Assembly (NCBI GenBank): GCA_019137255.1 | Contig: WPDH01000458.1 | Coordinates: forward strand, 38,020 to 102,019 | DNA: 64,000 bases | Direction: 5' to 3' | From: Corinectria fuckeliana | Lineage: Eukaryota > Ascomycota > Sordariomycetes > Hypocreales > Nectriaceae | In this document: positions 1 to 10,967 of the stretch, in pieces | Layout: the number at the start of each line of letters is the position of its first letter | Position numbering within the stretch: the first letter of the stretch is position 1 | Made by a program: the position numbers and the translations under genes | Notes under the pieces: generated by a model | What the model saw: the letters and a program-made list of their open reading frames with translations, nothing else | Databases searched by the model: none | Told to the model about the DNA's origin: nothing

Positions 1-3000
1 TGCTCGAAGCTTGCTACTCCCCCTTCGAATTTCCTCTTCGCGAACTCTCTTCAACTTTACGCGGAAGGCGTCCTCTCGCGCAATTCGCTGTACTTGCTCC
101 TTGAGGCCAGTTCGGTAGATCATGCCCAGCTTCCACTCAAAGGCGCCATCCTCAAGCTCAAACAAGAAGCTTCTGGTTCGGACAGATACCTTTGGCACAA
201 CCTTAGGCCCTTCAGGTTTCTTTTCGAGGATGTACTCATTGGTTCCAGTCTTGAAGCGATGATGCAGTTGCTGTACTGCCTTGATGACGTTGATGAAGTT
301 GTCACTGATACGACTGAGAATGACCTCGTGCGGGATGCCAATGCGAACCGCCTCCGTCACGATATCAATCATCTTCTCCTCGATAATCGCACCAAGTGGT
401 GACTTCCGCCTAGACTCTCGGAAATCAAGGCGACCTGACTTGACGGTAAGAAGTCTGGCCCAGACATTGCGTATTCGCGGCGGCTCAGTGTACAGTCGGA
501 CGAGTTTCGCGGCGATGTACGGAGTAGACCATCTGTGCCGGCCCATCTCCAGGCCATATAGGTGTAGCATCATGGATGGGTCGTGCGGCATCTCGGCCTT
601 CAATTGCACCAGAGCGGCCTTGAAGTCGAAGGTGACCAATTCCGAGGTGGCCGTGGACGGCACGCCGCTGTGCTCCTGTTGAGATCCCGGGGGCGCCAGG
701 CGGCTGGAAGGCGGAGACATGCTCTTCGTGCTGTGCTCTTGCTTGTGTTGGGGAACGTCCCAACTTGTCTGCATGAAGGCCTTTCGCAACGTCATGACAG
801 CCACTCCCACGGCATAATGTCGATACAGGGAGTACTGGGCAAGGATGGTCCGTACCGTCACTCCGACGTTGAATACTGGACCATGGGCATCGCTCGCCGC
901 AGACAGCAAGAGCTCAAGACGGGGAATGTTGATGAAGGGTTCCGGCTCAAGCTTGTCAATTTCGTCCATGATCTGGGCCTCGAGGCCGCGAGCGTAGATG
1001 GTAAGTCGACGACCATCTCCAATATTCTGAGGCTTCTTTTTGTGCCGGGGCGAGCTGGACGGTGGCGTAAAGTCCGAATCAGACTGCGTCATTGACCGAC
1101 TATTGGCCCGTCGCCTTGATGGCCTTCTCTGCAACCCCTCTAATCGATGCGCCTGATACTCGGCTGCTGCACTATCCCAGTGTAGGAACACCCCGCGAGT
1201 GTTGTCTGAAATGTCCTCGTCGATCCCGGCGATTTCAACATTGAAGTCGGTGACCTCGACTTGGTATCGAAGGAGCCAGCTTGGCATTGACCGAAGGAAG
1301 TTTTTGCCCCTGGAGGGTTTGACAAACTTGTCCTTCTCTGGTTCCCCATCGAGTCGCAACTCTCGGACAATCTGGCGGAGTCCATCCGTGATCTCAGGTC
1401 TAATCATACTGACAGAGGCTGACTGGAGATTTCCTGTCATTTCGACGTAGACATCAGGCCGTGCGCCGAGATGCACCTTCATGTCAAATGACTCGGTAGT
1501 AATAAGATTAAATCGGTCACCCGTATTAGTTTGGTAGTAAAGATCATGAGATTGAAGACGCACTGCCCCATCTAGAGAGTAATGAATGTCTTCGACAAGG
1601 GAATGGGATGATTCCATGTCCAATGAAATTGAGGAAATGGATGAGATGATAAGATCGAAGTCGTCTGGATCCTCCGTCTTCTGCAGGGGCTTGAGCTTGA
1701 TGCGCACAACTGGCTCGTGCATTGAGAATTTGACAGTCGCCTTTGGCAGGAGGCGTGAGATAATATGGTGATTGTCCTTTTGGGCTCGTTGGGCCTTTGG
1801 CTTTGACTTCAGCAGAGAAATAAGAAGGGGAAGGTGATGGGGTTCGAGGTCGACCGAGGGTGAGGTGACAACGGAGTTGGCAAACAGGATGTTTGCATTC
1901 CTCCCCTCAATGGTCGCTTCTTGCAGAACCTCCACAGTCTTGGATAGAAACGTGGTCTTGACGGTCGTCGTGGCCATCGGGATGTAGACGAGTCGATCAG
2001 ACTGGCCATGGCCATCATCTAGACCAACAGAAATCGACAAGGCAGCACCCAAAGCCTCGTGTGCAATGGCTTCGGGGGGGAAGTACATCCTGTGTGCTGG
2101 AGACTTGGGGTCGAGTTTGTGAAGATCAATACCGACCTCTTTCATTGCAGCATTGAGTAGGATAGGATCAGCTCCGCGTTTGAGAGGCTGGACCTTCGTT
2201 GAAATGCCGAGGAAGCTGACGGCAAATTGGACTTCCTTTACGCCTCGCAGGATGGAGCTGAAAAACTCCTTGGAATCAGACACAGCTCTCTGGGTGTCCT
2301 CGTTCTGGCTACCTGGTTCATCGACCTCTTGCACGACCTTCCCAAGGAAAATGTCAATGGGGTCATCTGCACTTGGAGACTTGGGGTCTTTTCGAAGTTG
2401 TTTGAGTTTGTCGATGCAAATTTGCATGTCGTCGAGCGGGATGTGAAGGCGCCCAAGCTTCAACGACAATGCGGCATCCCGCAATCCTTCCCTTGACTTG
2501 TACAAGAACCCATGGATATTCAAGAATAGGTGGTCCAACAATTCCATCGACTCGCTCCCTTCAGCCGTAAACAGGACACTCCGGACGGACATTGTCCACT
2601 CGGCTTGTCGATCTTTACTTGGTGAATGCTTTCCTTGAATGAAGAAGCGCGCTCGATCGACCATCTTAGGCCGAGTGTCGACCGACAGAGTGAAGCTTCC
2701 GACTTGAATATTGCCGACGTCCACAATATTGACAGTCGAGTTGGTAGCAACCACATCTATCAATTTGAGCCAGCTGATATTCCGGTGGAGTCTTTTGATC
2801 TTTTCCTTGATATTGGTGAGCTTCTTCCACGTCTCGCTTCGAATTATCGACTTTGCGCCGTGGCGGGAGGATCGTGGACTGGGACTTGGTGTAAATTTGG
2901 AATCGGCGCTCTTGTTCTTGCCCGTCTCTGTATCGCTCGTTTCGGCATCTGACTCGGCGGATTTGTTTCCTTCCAGCTCCTGAATGTTCAACGTGACGAC

Positions 3001-3249
3001 CAGCTCACTAAGAACTAAACTTAGCCATGTCGGTTGGGCGAAGGTTGGGCGATGGACGTTTAGCCCAAAGCCCCGAATTTCGACCCTGCATCCATCTCGC
3101 GGGGTGTAGGCAAGTCGGCGCAAAGACAAGTAGCCGATTCGCTGGATGGAGATTCCCGTGAGGATTCGAAGGACGGCGAGAAGGACGAAGGACGACAAGT
3201 AGAGCAGGACGATAAGGCCGAACACAAAGGTCGGATTTAGAAGAGCCAT
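1..3249 (-). CDS. FMP27: Fmp27/Hob/BLTP2-like bridge lipid-transfer protein, N-terminal part (cut by window edge)
   Basis: The minus strand is open without interruption from an ATG at 3249 to base 1, giving 1083 codons with no stop; an in-frame ATG three codons upstream (3258) is an alternative start. The protein begins with a hydrophobic membrane anchor (about residues 3-32) and continues as a long soluble protein with few low-complexity stretches. One charged, Ser-rich linker lies near residues 95-130. Length, anchor and overall look fit the Fmp27/Hobbit/SABRE/BLTP2 family of about 2500-3000 residues. Family members are repeating beta-groove proteins that bridge the ER to other membranes, mainly the plasma membrane, and channel lipids. 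Only about the first third is present. No intron is visible in this part. The family call is from recognition of the N-terminal region, not a search; another member of the RBG/VPS13-like superfamily is the main alternative. Confidence 0.8.
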   Translation of the reverse strand, partial: MALLNPTFVFGLIVLLYLSSFVLLAVLRILTGISIQRIGYLSLRRLAYTPRDGCRVEIRGFGLNVHRPTFAQPTWLSLVLSELVVTLNIQELEGNKSAESDAETSDTETGKNKSADSKFTPSPSPRSSRHGAKSIIRSETWKKLTNIKEKIKRLHRNISWLKLIDVVATNSTVNIVDVGNIQVGSFTLSVDTRPKMVDRARFFIQGKHSPSKDRQAEWTMSVRSVLFTAEGSESMELLDHLFLNIHGFLYKSREGLRDAALSLKLGRLHIPLDDMQICIDKLKQLRKDPKSPSADDPIDIFLGKVVQEVDEPGSQNEDTQRAVSDSKEFFSSILRGVKEVQFAVSFLGISTKVQPLKRGADPILLNAAMKEVGIDLHKLDPKSPAHRMYFPPEAIAHEALGAALSISVGLDDGHGQSDRLVYIPMATTTVKTTFLSKTVEVLQEATIEGRNANILFANSVVTSPSVDLEPHHLPLLISLLKSKPKAQRAQKDNHHIISRLLPKATVKFSMHEPVVRIKLKPLQKTEDPDDFDLIISSISSISLDMESSHSLVEDIHYSLDGAVRLQSHDLYYQTNTGDRFNLITTESFDMKVHLGARPDVYVEMTGNLQSASVSMIRPEITDGLRQIVRELRLDGEPEKDKFVKPSRGKNFLRSMPSWLLRYQVEVTDFNVEIAGIDEDISDNTRGVFLHWDSAAAEYQAHRLEGLQRRPSRRRANSRSMTQSDSDFTPPSSSPRHKKKPQNIGDGRRLTIYARGLEAQIMDEIDKLEPEPFINIPRLELLLSAASDAHGPVFNVGVTVRTILAQYSLYRHYAVGVAVMTLRKAFMQTSWDVPQHKQEHSTKSMSPPSSRLAPPGSQQEHSGVPSTATSELVTFDFKAALVQLKAEMPHDPSMMLHLYGLEMGRHRWSTPYIAAKLVRLYTEPPRIRNVWARLLTVKSGRLDFRESRRKSPLGAIIEEKMIDIVTEAVRIGIPHEVILSRISDNFINVIKAVQQLHHRFKTGTNEYILEKKPEGPKVVPKVSVRTRSFLFELEDGAFEWKLGMIYRTGLKEQVQRIAREDAFRVKLKRVREEEIRRGSSKLRA

Positions 3250-5822
3250 GTTTTGCATGCTCCCGCGAAGCCTCTCCGCTTAGGTGACTGCGCAACGAGC
3301 AATCAACATACATCAGTATTCGTCTTCGTACAGGGGGCGGTGTAAACCAGGTGGCGTGGTACTGCAACTTACATGTGCTCCTAGCAGAGGAGGTACCATG
3401 CCCTCGCTTTCACTCAAGTCCTCATAAAGGGGGTTACGCCATCGCCGCGGGTCCGGACATGCGAGTGGGTTGAGAAATGCCGAATTTCCGGTCTGTTCCC
3501 ACGAGTTCCGTCGCACAATCTTCTAAGCAGTCGAGGGGCAGGTTCCCACGCGCTCGAAGCACTGAATAGGGCTCGAGGGCGTTGATAATCCGATAAGGTG
3601 GTGTTTCCAGCCCGGATGGTTCGGCGTGGGGTCAAGCACCAGGGGCGACAAGTCGAATTGGCGGCGGCTGGAGGCAGATAAGTCGAGGCTAGGAAGGATG
3701 CGGATTGGAAATCGTGACGTCAAGGGCGCCAGTCGTCGCAGTCGGAGAAAAGGGGCAGCGGGTAGCTCGGAAGCTTTGGGCGCGCAACGTGTAGGATCGT
3801 GCGCGACAGCAACGCCGATAGAGAGCGACGAGGCGGCGGGTGAGGAGGAGGGAAGGTTGAAGAGGTGTCGAGGGGCCAGCGACAAAAAGATACGTCGAGT
3901 TGGAGGAGATGGAAATGGCCCGGGAAGTTTAGTGATGGATCCCTAGTAGAGTAAGCCACTCTTTCAGCCAATGTTGCCGGGTACCTACGTACCCCCATGG
4001 TGGGAGGGCTTGAGTCCGCTGGGGCCGGCCCCTGTCCCATTCTCCCAATCTGATCCTCAAAAGATACTTGCATCACCCGGGGATACAAGGGGCTTTTTGA
4101 AGTACCTCGGAAGCCCGCCCCTGGGGAAGATGCTCACCCCAGGTGCTAGATCCGCGAGGCCCAGTGAGTTCCAGCGAGTCGCAGGGAGGTTCAAGCGAAC
4201 CTGGAACCCACGGAACTGCATTGGCACCTCGAGGCGGCGTTGCGTTGCAAAGCGCACGAGCCAGCCTACATCCCATTTCCACATTTCCCGCCACAATTGC
4301 CAGGTACGTACCATTTTCCTAAGGGCATTTGATGATTTTGATCTCCTCGACGGGACATTCCCCATCACGCGTAATAATCTTTCGTCATCTCGGCCGGATC
4401 CTAGCCGAGACACAATCAACAACCGTTTACTCCGTACCAAGGTACCTAGATAGCCAGCTCCTGCTCAGATCAAGATTCCTTCACTGTCAAGGCTGCTTGC
4501 TTAAGCTTAAACTCAGCAGATCGAAATACACAACTTAAAACTAGTACACGAATACAGACAGTTCTGTACGACTACGGGCTGCGACGCACAGCAGCGTTGC
4601 AGGCTTGCAGCACCCCGGCGATCCGCGGGCAGTCAGCGCTCATCACCGGCTTGGCGGCTCAACCCGTACTACTAGCTTACAGTACGTAATTATGTACGAA
4701 TACGCTGAAAAGCGTTCCCTCTTGGCCTGTGCTTCTGGCGGCTGTCCTCCCAAACCCTCACGTCAGTCCACTTTCCATTGCCTTCATTTACACCTGGATC
4801 ATCCAATGTTCATCTCCGTGAGATACGTCTCTACTTTCGCCTCAAATTCTCTCCACTGGTTGTCGTCTTCGTTAATTCTCAGCTTCGATGCGGGAGATGG
4901 CCTTAGTAGTATGTACATCCGCACTATCCTTGTAATCCCACCTCAACTCGTCTCGCTACTGTACTCTAGACACTACTTTGCAGGAGATATACCTAGGGCT
5001 GTTCTTTCGGCGCAACCCTCGGCGAGCGTCCGAATTTACAACACCACCCACACAATTCCTTGATAAATCAGTCCCGCTGTGTCTCAATCTCTTCCTTTTG
5101 GTAGCCATGTTCAAACCAATGTCTGACTGCCCGGGCGGGAGATCGTCGTCTATATCTGTGTCTTTCAACTCTTTGACACAGTTCCAGGCCATAAGTCTCC
5201 GTACACCTCCAAATTTCACACAAAGAACTAGCAAAATGTATACTATATCAAGCTTATTCAACGCGCTGGCCGACAACAGCAAGACATATCATCATTCAAG
5301 CACTTCACTTGATAGCGACCTCGGTCATCAATAGCTTACGTCTTACACACGGGCCACGGCCAGCTGTCAGATGCTTCGCTCCTGGTGTCCTACGGGGTAT
5401 TATTTTTGGTAGGGCGTTCTAGCGTGCTCCCCTAGCCGTTGCAAACCGTCAGGCACCAAACCTACAGCCATAATGACCTTGCCATGCATGCCATGCGATG
5501 TGACCGTGCATGTTATGCTTGTCCGGGGAGCATCACGCTGTAATGATTGGCCCGAGTTTAGTTGAAGTTGTTGGGAATCTCGGGTTTGTTGGTGAGGTTC
5601 CATACAATCCTTGGAAGGGCGGGGTCGAGATGTCACGTAGCCAGCATCACAGAGTCGTGGCACACGTTATTTGGGCAAAGCTACTTCAGCCACTCGATCG
5701 GATGTCCAATAACCACCAATGAGATTTCGAAGCAGCCCCTCCAAGCTTTCATATTCAATCCATGTTTCCCAGAGTTGGGTAGGACGAGAAACGTCGCGGG
5801 CCATGAATCGGTATTTTTTCTC
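3250..5822. other. Intergenic region without supported gene
   Basis: This stretch holds the promoter and leader of the Fmp27-like gene and the 3' flank of the small membrane-protein gene. Open frames of 60-160 codons occur on both strands, for example around 3971-4453. They overlap one another, lack splice or start context and resemble no family I know. Repeated GTACGT/TACCT-type words and pyrimidine-rich stretches are typical of fungal intergenic DNA. I see no RNA gene here. Confidence 0.6.
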
Positions 5823-6640
5823 TCATGAAGAAGAGCTATTCTGTGAAGCCTGTTCCTCGACTTTTTCCACAACCCTTAGTTCAGCAATGCGATCATCTAT
5901 GAGTGCAATGTCGGCTTCTACCCTGAGGATTTTCTCGGACATCAAGTCGATGTATTCCTCATCTGTAAGTTTCTTGAGAGGGCTCCATTTAGATCGAAAC
6001 CAGCTGTCGTTCTCGTCCTTGACCTTGGGCTCGCGCGTAGCCAATCGGTTTGCATATATCTGCCCTCCGGTGCCAACAGCAGTCCAGAAAACCATGGCTG
6101 GGATGATGTTCGATGGGCCCCCTGTAAAATGTGAATAAGAAGTCAAATCCGTTGGTATTGATCGAACTCACGAATCAACCCTCCCATGGCACCAGCCACT
6201 GTGCCAGCCATTGCACTGGCCTTGGTTTTGTCGGAAAGCGTCACTCTCTCTTCACCACCCCATGTCTTAAGCAGAAGACTTCTCGTGACTTGAAGATGGT
6301 CAGCCGTTGTCGTAGAAATGGTAAACCGGACGAGAGAAACTCACACCAGAAACTGGTTCCAAGGGTAAACCACTGGAAACCAGAAATCGCACCATAGACA
6401 ACCGGGTTGGCTTCCTTAAAAATGGAACCTCCAACACCAGCGAGCACACCAACAGTGCCTTGAGAGGAGAGTAAATATGCTGTCAGCCTTCACTTAATCA
6501 GGGACATAAGACGTACCAGCGCAGCCACCGAATTTGAGAGGAGGGACTACGAGGTCCATGAGCTCAGGGGCAAATATCCCGCGCGGTGAGCGGCGGCGAA
6601 CAAGTCCAGCCTGAGGATCTTGACTGCTGCCGTCGGCCAT
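5823..6640 (-). CDS. Small multi-span membrane protein, Tim17/PRAT-like look, function unknown
   Basis: Four exons join in frame: 6640-6517, 6458-6345, 6288-6172 and 6121-5823, giving 217 residues. The start ATG (6640-6638) opens a polar N-terminus with an RRRSPRG stretch. The middle has three or four hydrophobic, glycine-rich segments with repeated GxxxG spacing (FGGCAGTVGVLAGVGG; GTVAGAMGGLIRG; VFWTAVGTGGQ). The tail is charged and probably coiled coil (about residues 165-210). Gly-rich helices of this kind occur in Tim17/Tim22/Tim23 and PRAT proteins of mitochondrial membranes, but I cannot identify a member with confidence. Introns 1 and 2 need AAG acceptors; intron 3 uses GTGAGT..CAG. 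The gene is divergent from eIF4B. If the AAG acceptors are wrong, the first two junctions shift but the last exon stands. Confidence 0.75.
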
Positions 6641-7372
6641 TGTGATGGATTATACGAGACAACCGTGAGATTGATAAAAAGAACGAGACGGATGATCAGA
6701 CGTGGAGGTAAGACAGAAAAGAGTACTAGTAGGAGAGGCTCATGGAAGAAGACAGAGAAGCAGTATGTTTACAGAAGATCTTTGATACAGCGATATAGTA
6801 CAATTACATGGCTCGCAAAATGTCCCCTCTCGTGAAGGTAGGTAGTAGTCGTCGCAGGTAGTACTGAAGAGCGGCGAATGAAATGCTGTCAAAAACTCGT
6901 GACATCACGCCCACGGGCCATGGAACCTAAGGCTGCTCTTTCCCGCCTGGCCGCTGCAGTGAGGAAAACCTGCAAGCGAGAGAGGAGATGGGCCGGTGGC
7001 ACTAACCCTATCTAGGGCTAGCGCCTCACACTCCTGGCCGGGCAAAATTAAGGCAACCCTCAGTGGCGCCAACATCATCATTTTTTCCCTACGCCGAGCA
7101 ATTTTCGACTCGTCAACCCCCAGACACGGCAACACTCGTCGGGGCAAACACAATTCACGACCGTCTCCGCCCTCCGTCCGCCCTGTCAATCCGCTCTTCA
7201 CCGGCCAGGCCGACTTTGGACTTTCGATTTTCGACTCTCGACTTCGACTTTGACTCCGTCGTCGAACTCCCGCCGCGAGGAACAGGCCAACCCACCCTAG
7301 GTCGGCTTCGTCCTCTGCAGTCCAACGCGCATCGGTCGTTGAATCGTTGCGCGTGACGCCTAAACCGCAATT
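6641..7372. promoter_or_regulatory. Divergent promoter between the membrane-protein gene and eIF4B
   Basis: This 732-bp space separates two start codons pointing away from each other. The side nearest eIF4B (about 7140-7370) is pyrimidine-rich, with repeated TTTCGAYT/CTCGACTT words near 7205-7255, as expected for the 5' leader of a highly expressed translation gene. I see no individual transcription-factor site I would assign. Confidence 0.5.
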
Positions 7373-9538
7373 ATGGGTGAGTCCGCTGCCGGTCCGCTGC
7401 CCGCTGCCGGCATCTATCGCTGACGCTCTGCCCTCTCCCAGCTCCCAAAAAGAAGGAAGCGCAGAAGATGTCCCTCGGGGACTTTATGAATGATTCAGGT
7501 TGGTGCTGCCCCTCGCCGTGTCGCATTGTCGCCAATGCCCCGCCGCACGCACACACGTCGCCGTGCCACTACCCACCGACTATCGTCCACCATACTGACC
7601 CCCCTCGTAGGATTCGGTGGAGGTTCCTGGGCCGATGAGGTCGAGGAAACTTACGGTATGTCGTCCTCAATTCGAGTCGTCTCGTCTCGCCTCCGCGTCT
7701 GTATGCTAACTCCCTCACAGTTCCTGGTAGGCGCCATTTTCACCCCTCGCCCCGGATCCTCGGTGGACTGACCATATTCTCTTAGGCACTCAGGCTTTGC
7801 CTTCCGGCGACCGCGGTCGCTTCAGCTCTACCTCTACCTGGCAGGATCGGGGTATGTTGTCCCCATGTCTCAAGTCTGCTCACCGACGCTGACTTGCCCA
7901 GGTTACTCGGTCCGCGAGCGCTCCCCCCAGGCTATCCCCGACAGGCCTCCCTATACCGCCCACTTGGGTAACCTTGCCTACGACATCACCAACGACGCTG
8001 TCAGCGAGTTCTTTGAGGGCTGTGATGTCGCCACCGTCCGCCTGATCGAGGACCGTGAGCTTCAGCGCCCCAAGGGCTTCGGCTACGTTGAGTTCTCCAC
8101 CGTCGAGGGCCTGAAGAAGGCCCTGACCCTTGATGGAGAGTCGTTTCAAGGCCGAACTGTCAGGATTAAGGTTGCCGATCCCCGTAAGCTCCCCTTCAAC
8201 TCCCCTGTTACACGCATCCGCTAACATATTTCCTTAGCTCGCGGCGGTGACAGCGGCAGGGGCGATTCCATCCGAGAGATGGGCGCCTGGGATCGCAAGG
8301 GTCCTCTAAGCGACCCGTCAGGAGGACGATCTGGTGGTCGTTCCGAGTACAGCGAGCGCCGTCCCCCCCGCGACAATGATTTTGAAGCCCGTCCCACTCG
8401 CGAATTGACATGGGAGCGACGCGGTCCTCTGTCTCCCGTTGCCGGTCAAGAAGGTCCCGGTTCTCGAGATGGCAGCCGTCCCGCCCCCGGAGGCCTCGGT
8501 GAACGAGGCGAGTCCCACCGCGGAGGCCGCAGAGATGCGCCCCCCGCCTGGGGCGAGGGCCGACAGGAAGGCTCACGACCTCCTCGCCAGGAGTACCCCG
8601 AGCGTGCGGAGCGAACTGTTACCGCTGCTGAAAAGGATATGCAGTGGCGAGACCGCATGCGTCCTGAAGCCGCGAAGACTGCTTCTCCTGACGGCAGCGC
8701 TCCTCCCTCCCCTGCTCTTTCATCCGCCGCGCCTGCTCATGGTGGTCGACCTCGCCTGAACCTTGCGAAACGTACTGTCTCTGAGGCTACCGACGCCGGC
8801 TCTGCTTCTGCGGCCTCCAGCTCCAAGGCTAGCCCCTTCGGTGCCGCTCGCCCCATTGATACCGCTGCGAAGGAGAAGTTGATTGAGGAGAAGAGGCTAC
8901 AAGCCATTCAGGACAAGAAGGAGGCCGATGAGAAGGCCAAGGAGGAGCGACGCCTTGCCAAGGAGGCCGCTGCCAAGGCTGAAGCTGAAGCTGCCGAGGC
9001 TGCTGAGGCCGCTGAGGCTGAGGCTGCCGCTGCCGCTGAAGCCGCCGCTGAGGCCGAGGCCGAGGCCGAGGCCGAAGCTGCCAAGCAGGCAACGGAAGGC
9101 GCCGCCGAATCGAAGGAGACCCAGGAGGTGGAGCCTACTGAGAAGGCCAACGGAGAGCAGAAGATCCCCGTTCGAACCCGTGAGCCTCGAGAGCCTCGCG
9201 AGCCGCGCGAGACTCGTGAGCCGCGTGAGACTCGTGAGCCGCGTGAGCCTCGAGACAACGCCAAGTCGCGGGCTGCCGAGGCTTCTAGTTGGCGGTCTGC
9301 CACAGGAGAGCAGCGTGGAGGTCGGGGCGGCCGAGGTGGTCGTGGCAGTGGCGCCCCTCGCGGCTCCCGCAACGACACTCGACCTGCGCGAGCCAACGGG
9401 TCGCCTGCTCAGCAGCCTGCCGCACCCGCGACGCCGGCCGCGGCCGGAGCTACCGATTCTGAGCCATCCACACCCGCCGTTGAAGATGACGGCTGGACGA
9501 CAGTGCCCAACAAAAAGGCTCGAGGCGGCCGCGCCTAA
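7373..9538 (+). CDS. TIF3: Translation initiation factor eIF4B (Tif3/Sce3 type)
   Basis: Seven exons: 7373-7376, 7442-7498, 7611-7655, 7721-7726, 7786-7851, 7902-8183 and 8238-9538, giving 586 residues. The first exon is only ATGG and the fourth only 6 nt. The N-terminus (MAPKKKEAQKMSLGDF, then GGSWADEVEE) is the usual fungal eIF4B start. An RRM follows at about residues 78-152, with RNP2-like HLGNLA and RNP1 KGFGYVEF. The rest is disordered: an RNA-binding Arg/Gly/Asp-rich part, an Ala/Glu/Lys-rich helix near 8930-9090, a string of EPR/ETR repeats near 9180-9250, an RGG-type patch (9316-9370) and a conserved-looking end (DDGWTTVPNKK). eIF4B stimulates the eIF4A helicase during mRNA scanning in the cytoplasm. 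All introns except those around the microexon are unambiguous. Confidence 0.92.
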
Positions 9539-10584
9539 ATCTAACGTGTACATATAGCCCCGTTTCCTTCCGGTTTCGCGACTAGAATTTCCGTCACAAG
9601 ATGTACCTTCGTGCGCTCCTCCCTTCTCTTTGGACAACCCGGTTGTCTCCGGACTCTTTCACCCTTCTCGCAAGCATATCCCACATCCTGTCCTCCAGCA
9701 ATGGGGATTTCCGGAATATGGGATCCTAGTACGAGCCCTCGCTCAGCGTCTCGCATGCGGGCCTTTGGCGTCCTCAAGTAGCCGGGAATCCAGGGCTCCG
9801 GCGCTATCAGCTCTACTCGGCCTTGATCATTCTTTGATATGGGGCATCCATGTTTCTCAATCCGACTCGTTTCCAGGTTGCCTCGAAAAGCCTCCGTGGC
9901 GTCGTTCCGTCTGCTCGGTGGGATATGGGAGGGAGGATAATGGACGCTTTTGGAGCATGAGCCCTTTGGCGTTTCGAGACAGAAAAGTTAAAAAGAATGG
10001 TGGCGAATGGATGAATGGATGGATGGACGGGAAACGTGGCACGCGTTGAAGTTGAATGATGACGGCTCTCTCTTAAACGATTTCTTTTCATGTTGATGAA
10101 GACGCGGGAAGAAAAGGAGGGACTGGATGCTTTTTTTTCCTTTGAATGTTTTGATGACGATCAGGCCAGCTTAGCGCAGAGGACACCCCAACTCGGTTTC
10201 TTGTTTCTGGAGTGGAACGGGGTAAGGGGGTTCTATATGCTAGGTGATTTACGGATCAATGAAATGTACTGTGCTTTTTTTTTCCTTGTTTACATTACGT
10301 GCCGGTTTCTATCGTGGCCTTGGTTGTAGTGAATGGGAAAGGGGAGAGGAGGTGGTTTGTCGTCGAAGAGGGACGACGTGGGTTATAGGCCTAAGTCGTA
10401 GATGTGGTGGGTTCATGAACCGTGGCTCCGTAGACGATGAGGCGGCAACGCAATGAGACGGCGCAAAAGGGATTATTTGTCCAGTAGATGAACTCGCCCC
10501 TGTTCTACCTGTTGTGGTCTCTCTCTCGTGAATCACCCGTGTCTATCAGGAGGTCTAGCACCAACTCCGGGCCTCCTCCGTCTC
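9539..10584. other. 3' flanks of eIF4B and the Nudix gene
   Basis: The two genes converge on this 1-kb stretch. It contains an ATGG-type short repeat (about 10006-10030) and T-rich tracts near 10130 and 10275 that could serve in 3'-end formation. Open frames here are short and without homology that I recognise. I see no gene. Confidence 0.5.
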
Positions 10585-10901
10585 CTACTGGCGAGCTTGC
10601 TTCCACAGCCGGAACCCTTCCAGCACCGTCCGCCTCACGCCCTCGCTCACAAAGACCAGCTCGCGGCCGTCGGCAAGCCTCCTCGTCCGGGCCTCCTCCT
10701 CGGTGACCCAGGCCCACTCGGCGTGCTCGTCGTCGCGCACCACCACGGCCTCGCACGTTTCCACGTCGACCCAGACCGTGAGCTTGGCCCAGACGCTGCC
10801 CGTCTCGCGGAAGAGGCAGACGTCGTCCTTCATGCGGAGCTCGACCTCGCCGTCCCACTTGCCGGCGGCGGCGGCGGTGGTGGTGGTGGTGGGCGCCTTG
10901 C

Positions 10902-10967
<66 letters not shown>

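Noticed and set aside
3971..4453. Plus-strand frame of 160 codons upstream of the Fmp27-like gene
   Set aside because: Overlaps similar-sized frames on the other strand; composition is random-like.
8897..9637. Minus-strand frame of 246 codons opposite eIF4B
   Set aside because: Leu/Ser/Gly-rich complement of the Ala/Glu/Lys-coding stretch of eIF4B; no start context or domain.
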